Source: Pycnopodia helianthoides (Eukaryota > Echinodermata > Asteroidea > Forcipulatida > Asteriidae). From it: a stretch of 64,000 bases of DNA. The notes under the pieces were generated by a model, which saw nothing but the letters and a program-made list of their open reading frames with translations, was not told where the DNA came from and made no database searches. Made by a program: the position numbers and the translations under genes. The DNA is taken from assembly GCA_032158295.1 (NCBI GenBank), contig CM063246.1, positions 22,520,135 to 22,584,134 of the forward strand. Direction: 5' to 3'. Each line of letters begins with the position of its first letter. Positions within the stretch are counted from its first letter, which is position 1. Shown here piece after piece: positions 54,904 to 64,000 of this stretch.

Positions 54904-55206
54904 TATGTACGCGCGGCGCACAGAATCGGCCAATGAGTACCTTTCTTTTGACCTCTAGCCGAGGACGCCCTACTCAAATGACGTCATGTGCATAAGGTCT
55001 GTGCACAACATGTAAGCAGTCAAAATTCAAAGTTATTAAATTATATGTTTAGGCTAACCCCACAGTTTTAGAGAATCGAAGACTCATTTCGTGTCAGAAA
55101 ACACTCCTGTTGTTGAAATACCGAAGTTTTTGTTTACTTTCCTCAAGTTTTCAATGCCGACGAGCAAAATATGAAATACATAAATCATCAGGGTTGTTTC
55201 TAGCCT

Positions 55207-55636
55207 TCAAAACCCCCAAACGCGGCAAATAATAATTGGGGCAACGGACGTTTTCAGCACATGCTGACAAGTTTTTGTCCGTATGTTCAAAGGGTTTGTT
55301 TAGCATCTTTTTCAACGATTTCTTCATGTGAGTGTGTTGTTTTCATGTCCAGGTATTGCCTGGGTAAATTTAAGCATAATCGTTCGCTTAACTAATTATT
55401 TTTTCTAATTTGGTTCATCTACCATTGACAATTGTACAAAAGATTCTGACAGAGTTTTGTCCTGCCCTTTGTAACCAAGCCACTGTCCCATGTTGATTGA
55501 CACCCCCTCTAGGACGTGCGGCATGGTCCAGCTTACGATATTATGGCACATGAGCTGACCATGCGATGTGGTTAAGACAATGGAAATATTGAAATATGTC
55601 AGCATGTGCAGACAACGTGCCTCGTTTGAGGGATTT
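55207..55636. mobile_element. ~430-bp MITE-like repeat (copy 2)
   Basis: Ends AAAACCCCCAAACGCGGCA and GTGCCTCGTTTGAGGGATT are imperfect inverses. The interior matches 33,963-34,426 in order. Confidence 0.8.
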
Positions 55637-55689
55637 ACATAAAGGCAATGGATCATTATTGACTTCTGTTTTGTCTGTCTGTTTTTTTA

Positions 55690-58600
55690 TAATGCGGAAG
55701 AACAGGGGGAATCCCCCTGCAGGTGGCTCCCTAAATCTTGAACAGAAGTTACGCATTGACCATTCGACTCGCGTGCCCCCACGCGCATCTGCGAGTCATG
55801 CAGCTCCACTTGGTTACCAAACGAAACAATTGGCCTTCTGCACTCGGTATTTTCCGAGATAGTATATGCAAACGGCAAGTTGTTTCAATAAGAATTTCTG
55901 AAATTTGTTGCGTTCACCCAAAACATTTGATGCAAATTCGTCTGGTTCGGAGTTGATTGAGCCAAGACAGCCCCAACCTCTTAGTCTTAGTTTATATCAA
56001 ACTCTAAAATGTTGTTTTGCAAACGTATAGACATTAAGTGTTGTTTTACAAGTGATGTCGAAAGAAGTTATTGTACCTCATCGACCGATTTACATTTTTG
56101 TTCGTATTGATTTACTGATTATTTGCAGTTCACGATCTTAACATCCCAATGCAGAAGTCAAGGGAAAACTATTCAAATAAAAAAGACCCCTCCAACACCC
56201 GGATATTGAGTAGTCTTAATAAAAAAATTATAAAAATACAATTATTATTTGCGGAGTACAATGCTTATCAAACGCCGGTTGGTTTTTTGACAGACACCGA
56301 TAACAAGTGTGGCTCGTGCGAGCACGCGAGCGACCGTGCGGGGAGCCTTTGTTTACCGAGGCCCGATAGCCTTCGACGTCCACCTGCAGAAGGGGAGCAA
56401 CCGCTGCTCGGGGCCGAGGGGGAATTCCCCCTTCTATTTAGAGCGTTTTAGACTTTTGTATTGTTTGAAATTGTACATGTTCGCATTTATACAGTAAAGC
56501 ATTGTGATAACTTGCAGAGATAGTGCACTTGGAGAACAAATCGAACAAAGAGGGATATATTGCAGCGCCTACCCCCCCCCCAAAAAGAAAAAGATCAACG
56601 TTTTATTACTGATAAAATTACTGTTCGAGAGGCATTTTGTCATCAGTTTAAACGTTTTAAAACCAATTCAAACAATTATCCCGAGAATATTGTGTTTGCT
56701 GAGAAGCTCTTTATGAATTCATTAGAAAGGCAAGAGCAAAAACGTAATCACGTCACCATTTGCCGCCATTTTCAATCATACAAATTGCAGATTATTTCAA
56801 CATTTACAGGCAATATACAATATTTATCACAGCAATTCACCACAGGCATATGAGATAGAATGCACGCACACATATTCGTTCACAGAAATGAAGGCATATC
56901 AGTTCAACTGTACACGAACCTACGTGTCGACTTCGAGACCCACAAAACTACGAAGACAAAACGAAACCTTGAACCATTGCTCCAAAAATAACTGTGTACA
57001 TTAGTAACGGATAAACCCTTCGCTTGACGACAAGAGGGTGAGCAACATTTACAATCAACAATGGTAGAGCAACGGAGATGCAACTGGGTTGCACACAGGA
57101 TGTACTGCCTGGGATGATGGGCGTAAGCGGTGACCCAGAGTGACCCCCACCGGAATCCGCACAAGGTTCCAACATTATTTGGGGAAGTAAACAACAAATT
57201 ATGTGTACGAACGTTTTTAATATGCAATCAACAGTTTCGAAATGGTGGCTTGCCTTCACCATCCCGGCAATTATAACGCCCACTATTTGGGAGAAGACAA
57301 ACGTGCTGTATTACCAGGGCGCTCATTCTGTGCGCCAATACTTATGGCCATATTTAGGCGTAAAATTCTCTGGTGATTAAGACCAAGAGAAACCTACAGG
57401 ATCCCGACTGTGGTTATTTATGGGCTAAACTTTCCCGCCTCAAAAAATTGTGGAACAACCTAGAAAGTCCGCACCACGCATTGAGTTACGCCTTTCAGCA
57501 TCCCCCTTCCCCCTTACACACACAACTTGTTTGAAAGTTGGCATATAGGCTCTACCACAGTGAGCTGCAAAGTGTGTGTTGTCAAGTGTCAACCCTTGGT
57601 GCGGGGGGGGGTGGAGTCTGACTTCTTCTTTTGTGCCCCGCCCCTTGAAGAGAGGATGATTTTGTGGGAAGGATCTGTTTGGGGGTATAGACTGACCCCA
57701 GAGTGACCTTATCTTCCAATGAGCACTACAACTCCACACCCTCCCCCTTCCGTCTTCCCAATACACTAACCTAGCTTTCACAGTCGTCCATTTTTAAAAC
57801 GCTGCAGCTAAACCAAACCTACTGTAATGATTCAATTTTGACTCAACAAGATAATTTGTGATGCTCTATAGGTGCATCGATTGGTGACCTCACTTTTTTC
57901 TCTCCACTGTCCTACCTGTTGTTTCAAGTGCGAGTCAATGACCCAAACTCAATTTGGATATGAGCAGCACACGGCGACGGTGACTCGGACGTTTTGACAA
58001 ACCACTCATGAACAGCCGTTGTAAACTGGTGACAAAAATCCGAGAGACTCACATGAAATAAATCATGACTTACTTTTGCAACACACGTCAATCGTATAAG
58101 TATTTAACTGCGTTGGGTGCTCACAGGGCCTTATAGGCCTACACCCCTAATCCTCAACTCAGGAAAAAAGTGGCGTTTTCAATTTTTTTAATCTAACATT
58201 ACACTCCAAACAAAACTTACCCACTACGACTCTTTATACGGACAACAGACAGGTTGGCATTATAATATTTCAACTTGCAGTCAAAACAACAACAACAGGT
58301 TTGTTTGGAAAGTACCCGGTGCTATTAATAGCCAGTTATTCATAATAAAGCGTATAAAGCTTCCGGTTTATGACTCATTCACTGGACGTCAGCCAATTGG
58401 AATCCCCCATTGTGAATATCTGCTATGATTCATTCATGGTTGTATTTTGGTCGATCACGGTGATTGGTCATAATGCTGAGCGCGTCATGAATAATGCATG
58501 TCATGGATGTTGTGCACGGTAATAGGGTACCGTTGATAATACTGAAAGCAAAGTACTGAAAAGCGCAGAAAGAAAAAAAACGAAATGTAAACCTCTTCAA

Positions 58601-58900
58601 ACTTTTTAAAAATCTTAGTAAGTTGTTACTCAACAATATTCAGTAATTCGAACACCAAGAAAAGTAAAGAACCAGTTGAAACCAGTTGAGCCCAAAATAG
58701 TACAGAATGCACAAGCGACCGAGCATCTTCATCTTCAACAGTTATTTGGGGGCCATTAAGCGGGCCCCCCATTATGGTAGGCTTTGCAATAGACACTGGC
58801 AAGCGCCTCCTATTTCCGAGGAATGACGTTTTGTCATAAACAAAAGGGAGAGAATCGCAAACATTCAACTGCTTTTGCAGAAAAGATTATCCAGAAAACT
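55690..58900. other. No gene that can be supported
   Basis: It contains a GC-rich patch at 56,300-56,430, C-runs, and overlapping motif-free open frames on the minus strand at 56,904-57,283 and 57,440-57,781. Confidence 0.4.
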
Positions 58901-58924
58901 CAAGCATTTTTAAAAAGAATATTC

Positions 58925-61900
58925 CCGGGCCCATGAGCGGGCCCAAGTCCAAATGTTGTTGCAGGTGCGCGCTGCGCACTGTGCATTGTTAAATGAGTAC
59001 CCATCCGTCCCCTTTGCCAAAAACTGGGTCCACTAAAGGTGTTACAAATTCATTCTGAACAAAATAGTATTTTATTATAAAAGTTAACTAAACAAATATA
59101 TCAGGCATCTTGTTTACTTTACTCATTATTAAAAGTGGAATAACTTCTCTGTTTTGCAAATGCAAATCTGTATTTTGTTTTTCTTTCATCAACAATAAGT
59201 TGTTAAAATACATGTCTCTGTCTCGTCGCTTTATTGACTGAGTTCTTTGAGTACAAAAGGATGTGCATTTTATGTTATTCAACATGATGTGTCCCGTCAT
59301 CAAACTGTTTGTTAATTGTTGATAAACCAATGTTAATATAATAGGAAACCGCACACACCACCAAACACGTCTCTCCACAATCACTGGTTTATTTATTGAT
59401 CATATAAGAGATACCTCATCAAGGAACAGGTTGGAAAGTGATCAATATTCACAGCAAACCTTGGGGTTTCCTGTGGCCAAAAGTTCGATTCCCAGGTCCC
59501 CCCTTTTTTAAGATCACGATGGTTGGAGTCGTGACGCATTTCACAATCTGAATCATCGATTTCTTGCTGATAAAGCGTGTGTCATGTGATGCGTCATGTG
59601 ATGCGTCATGTGACCGGCGAGGGGCTGTCCTTTAACCGCAATGACTTATATTGTTGACAAAAATGTTCCCATGGTAAAAGATTCTGACTGGGCCATCGAG
59701 ATGACGGAGGCTAATAAACCAGTCCTGATTGGTCACTGGGATTTTTAAATCATGTTAGGCTATCATGATTGGTCAGTCCAGATCGGACTGTCCGATGTTC
59801 TAATTGGTTAACAAATTCGAAAGGAGTCGAACTTAGGTTAAGGGGAAAAAAGATTGACATTATATGAGTGGAAAACAAATTATTTATGATTAAAATTCAA
59901 ATCAAATTGATTAGAAAGACGCATCTCGTAGAGATACACTTCAAATTCAGAACTAATAACTACACCTTGATTGCTCGAAGACAATCTATCAAATATGATA
60001 GTGTCTCCATGTTTAATGTTGCGTTCGGCAATGGAGGTTGCAGGCAGTTTGCAATTTTGATCTTTATTTCCCTTTATTAAAAAAAAAATTACGAACTTGA
60101 ATTTTGAAGACACAAAGCATTTGAGGAGAAACGTGATCAATAACGGCGGCCTCCCCGGGACGAAAAGAAAACTTAATTTATCACTTTTAAGAGCTGAGAG
60201 GAACTGCCGTCAAGAAGAAGCTAAATACCCACATTGTATCCGTCCGGCACTGCCGAGTTTAGCCGCCGCCTCTTGATCCCACGGAGATGCGAAGGACCTC
60301 GGGGTGCCATTTGCCAATTTCACCCGCTATCATTCACAAAGTAAATCACCCGTAAAATGACACTTTTATAACTGCCAATTTGTCTCTGGTGGGTAGCGGA
60401 TCATCTCTCGCGCCGTGTTTTCCCACCTTTGGGTCGCTCCGGCGTCCATCCGTACTTCCCACGAATATGATATTCCGTGTGTGACCTGGGATTTGCCTAT
60501 ACGCAACTTTGATTACAGTCACATGACCTAGAGTCACATGACCTTAGGAAACGTACAACACGTTAAAAATAGTTGCGAAAAGTTCTTTAATTTAATGTAA
60601 ATTATCCCTTGTCATCCTAGGGAAAATACTGTCTGCAGCCGATTTTTTTTCGTAGTACGATTAAGGAAGATGATTTTGGGAATTGTCCAAAATGTATAAA
60701 CAAAAACATAATTGAAAGTTGGGTCGATAACATTTTAATCACATTTAATCAACAACAACAAAACTTGTCTCCAATTACGCGTATTTGATATGCCTTTTCA
60801 ATTTTCAAAAACAAATATATTTAGAGTGTGCGATTCTTTGAGGTTGTCGAAGATGACGGAGGTGTAAAGATATTTAAAGTTTATGAAAAAAACTTCAAAC
60901 AAATACACATATTTATGTTTAAGTAATTACATATGCTTCATAAAATGCCTCATTTGTCATTCACACCTTGTTTCCCCTAATATATCCAAACATTACCGGT
61001 CACTTTTCAAACTTTTGTGCCTGTGGAATTTGACGATGTTTATACACGGTGTGTACTCCAACGAACCCATAGTGCAGTATGTTTACAGCTGAAAAACCTG
61101 GCCAACTTTATCAGCTGGTGTTCATGGTTATCCAATGTGGTTGCCAATGATACCGGATACCAGCACATTCTATGATTGGATGATGACCTAACATGCCAAT
61201 AGATGAGTCATCCGTCCCGAGGTCACCCGGGGTCACCGTGGAGCGCTCCGCGTGGGCGACCGACCATACTGTGCCTCCACCAAAACATCAGTTCGGAAAA
61301 GGTGATCTTTCGCACCTAAGATAATTGGCCATGGAATAAAATAACTTTGATCTGTACCCCCACAGTAAACCCAACGTCAAGGTGACGATTACAGCCATGA
61401 TTAAACCATATATATTCCTGGATATCGAATCCGTCTGAGTCGCTTCCTACAGTACAGTGAACAAAATCAAACTTTTCTCAAATCCACAAGTCCCCTGCGG
61501 GAATTTTTCAGCCTTATATTCGGTACTTGATCATCCTGAGCAGAAACTGGATAATAATTTGAGACAATTTCTCCCCAGAAACCTGATAATATGTTATTTA
61601 TTACACACCGGAACTTTTACAAGTCTGTTTTCAGATCTTTTTCAGAAGTTGGCAATGAGTGAGATATAATGAATAGGACCATGTCTGAAGAAGAAAAAAA
61701 AAAAGAAAAAAAAAGTTCTTGGATGACGCTGAGATGCGAGCATCAAGTTAAATTTTTAATACCAAATCAGCAACGAGATTTGGATATGCAGATTAGCATT
61801 ATACAAGTATTGTTTATCATATTGAAATGTTAACTTTACTTTATATTCCCCTGACTTTGATAAACCTGTCCCAGGTCTGACCTTTAACCACAGTGGAAGG

Positions 61901-61950
61901 ATTTAACAGTTTCTGATGTATAGAGTTTGATTTGGGCCACTCACAAAATT
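58925..61950. other. Intergenic DNA with short E-box-like repeats
   Basis: GATGCGTCATGT occurs in tandem at ~59,583-59,620, and AGTCACATGACCT twice at ~60,518-60,545. No exon or transposon is recognised. Confidence 0.4.
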
Positions 61951-62075
61951 TGTTTTGCTGACATTACAAAAAAAAAATGATGTTCAACCCGTCTGAAATA
62001 TCATCCTTGATAATGCGACCCGAGCAAACAATGTTAGCAGGGAGGTCTTCCCTCGGTCAATCAAAGGTGAGCGGG

Positions 62076-62335
62076 TTCCTGTTTGTTTGCTTGTTTGCTT
62101 GTTGGCTTGCTTGTTTGCGTGTTTGCTTGTTTGCTTTTGCTTGCTTGTTTGTTTGCATGTTTGCATGTTTGTTTGCTTGCTTGCTTGCATGTTTGCATGT
62201 TTGCTTGCTTGCTTGCTTCCTCGCTTGTTTGTTTGTTTGTTTGTTTTTTTGTTTGTCTGTTTGTTTGTTTGTCTGTTTATTTGTCGGGGTGTTTGTTTGT
62301 TTGGGTACTTTTTTGTTTACTTGCTTGTTGGTTGA
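62076..62335 (+). repeat. Simple repeat, (TTTGCTTG)/(TTTG) type
   Basis: Runs of GCTTGTTTGC, TTTGCATG and GTTTGTTTGT over ~260 bp. All frames are open, giving long Cys/Leu/Val-rich or Lys/Gln/Thr-rich readings that are not genes. Confidence 0.95.
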
Positions 62336-62339
62336 TTAA

Positions 62340-64000
62340 TTAATTTGTCTAAGTAACTAAGATTATTTGTTTTACACTGCACAAAATGAACAAGCTTTGA
62401 AGTTAGTCATCAAAGCTCTCGATTGATTTTGTATGTCTGTTTGTTGGAATTTAGATTTGTTCATTGGGGCTTGTTTGTTTGTTGTTTGTGTAACATGACA
62501 CCTTAAAACAAAGCAGGTAAACAATGAAAACTTCTGTCTGTTTGTAGAATAGTTAAAATTAAGATGAAAATTACTCTGGGGAGCTGAAGGTAGGAATTGA
62601 TATTCCTCTCAAAGCAGTATAGATTGTAGGATGGAGGGAAACATACAAAGCAGATACAAGGCAAGTTTTGTCGAAAAATTGTTCAACTGTGTTTAATAAA
62701 AAGGTCATCATGTAACTTGCAAAACAAGAATTTTAGGGGGTTGTGAATAGAGTGAGTACTATATATCCATGAGTCACATGAGATTGTGGGACCATAGAGG
62801 TGGGTCCTTTCTCTATGGTGGGACACACACAAAAAAAACTAACCTTGGAGGTCTAAGAGATACCCAAGCAGTAGTGGTGGATAAACGCGTTGTAAACCCC
62901 CGAGGTACTGAGTATCCCTATAGCTGTACTGTCAAAAAACCATGACAGCATGTTTCAGGAATGCGGCTGAGAACGAACTTTTTTTTTCTTTTTAGCGTAG
63001 ATTTCCCCTCTATTGCAAACAGGTGTATTTATGTACGCTTTGGAGTCCGCGAGTCAACGATGGGTTGGAGCTTTTGTTGTGTGTATTGTGGTCGTTGTGA
63101 TTGATGCTTTTATTAGAATACATCAGAATTCCGTGTAAAAACCTTCTCAGGCAAAACATTTTCTTTTGTGAATCAACTTTTTGACGTCATTTTATTATTT
63201 TAGAGCATCAGGTATTCACACCACCCATTCAGTAGCGGGGATCATGCTACAGTTCCAGTTTTTAAGCCCTCGAGAGTTTCCTTATTTCAAAAAATTTACC
63301 ACATGATAACTCTATTATAAAATAATGAAAAGAGTAAATTTGAGTCTGAAGGTTTACTGATTATGAAGATATACTAGAACCATTTTTTCTGCGAAATATT
63401 TCCCTCTGAAATGTATCTATTTATTTGTTTCTTCGGTTTAAAACACAATTAACATTGATCGACAGAAAAAACACCACACTGAAATGATCAGTTACATTCG
63501 AGAACTGTATCTGAAACCCTTTTAAAAAAAGCAGCAGAGCAGCTGACAACCCAAAATTAAAGGACGATGTGTTTACATACTGAAATGGTGCATTTTTTTT
63601 ACAATTTTCTCCTGACTCACTGAACGGATTAAGCCCACATTTTCACAGGTTTGTTATTTTATGTATATGTGGTTCATCACACAAAACATGAACACTGTCT
63701 GTGACTATTCAACTCTACCAATCATGTATAATACCTTTAAGTATTGACTATCTAGATTTCTAACTGACGGTTCGTCTCTTACAGTTCCTTTGATCATGTT
63801 CTTAGCTTTGAGTTATTATAGAACAAGTTTTCTACAAAACTTCAGCCCCCCCCCTCCCATACACTTCTGCAAATATCCACAGGGACTAACGACTTAATTT
63901 GCACAACGGCATCCGACGGTCGTTCCTAATTGGTCATAAATTCATAATTAGTCGGGGTAGAAACACAGAGCAAGTGTTTCAGCCACCTGTGCCTTTGTAA
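62340..64000. other. No gene seen; possible diverged MITE at the end
   Basis: 63,553-63,744 starts TTAAAGGACG and ends ATAATACCTTTAA with GTTATTTTATGTATATGTGG inside, reminiscent of the TTAA MITE at 6,605, but the ends do not pair well. Confidence 0.3.

Noticed and set aside
56904..57283. Two overlapping minus-strand frames of ~110 codons
   Set aside because: No recognisable domain, no splice-site logic, two frames equally open.
57440..57781. Minus-strand frame of 113 codons
   Set aside because: Low-complexity C/T-rich strand explains the lack of stops; no motif.
62076..62339. Long Cys/Leu/Val-rich reading resembling a membrane protein
   Set aside because: Translation of a (TTTGCTTG)n simple repeat; all frames are open.

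Overview
The window is nuclear DNA of a multicellular animal. It has AT-rich intergenic sequence, short exons split by long introns with GT/AG borders, and many short interspersed repeats. An EGF/SUEL-lectin relic, two interferon regulatory factor (IRF) genes and abundant tRNA-derived SINEs and MITEs point to a marine invertebrate deuterostome, most likely an echinoderm. That assignment is inference from gene content, not from a database match. All calls come from reading the sequence; no searches were run.

Layout. 1-6,413 (+): decayed exons of a gene with EGF-like repeats and a SUEL-type galactose-lectin domain. Every exon has lost its frame, one has been blown up by a 52/56-bp minisatellite, and SINEs sit between them. 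490-1,190 holds the 3' end of a jockey/CR1-like non-LTR retrotransposon. 6,600-10,100: MITE and low-complexity DNA. 10,140-15,665: a nested repeat block in which 60-bp monomer arrays lie inside inverted-repeat capsules, these lie inside ~1.03-kb units, and the units are arranged as a large inverted repeat centred near 12,700. 15.7-20.2 kb: no recognisable gene.

20,503-32,107 (-): gene IRF-B, seven coding exons with consistent phases and a complete IRF association domain (IAD). I can find no IRF DNA-binding domain (DBD) for it. 37,752-51,457 (-): gene IRF-A, eleven coding exons with a tryptophan-cluster DBD, a long Tyr/His/Ser-rich linker and an IAD. DBD exon 3 is one base short, which shifts the frame inside the recognition helix. 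Adding one base makes the whole CDS exactly 651 codons. IRF-A and IRF-B are head to tail on the minus strand. Both have the IAD split by an intron at the same place and phase, so they are tandem paralogues. A candidate 5' exon of IRF-B begins shortly after the IRF-A poly(A) signal.

51.5-64 kb: probable IRF-A promoter (CRE plus TATA-like box), then intergenic DNA with MITEs, a promoter-like CRE/YY1 cluster, E-box-like repeats and a TTTGCTTG-type simple repeat, with no gene I can support.

How the genes could work together: IRF proteins dimerise through their IADs. An IAD-only protein next to a full-length DBD+IAD protein could act as a dimer partner or decoy, or the two IAD modules could be alternative 3' ends of one transcription unit. 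Both ideas are inference.
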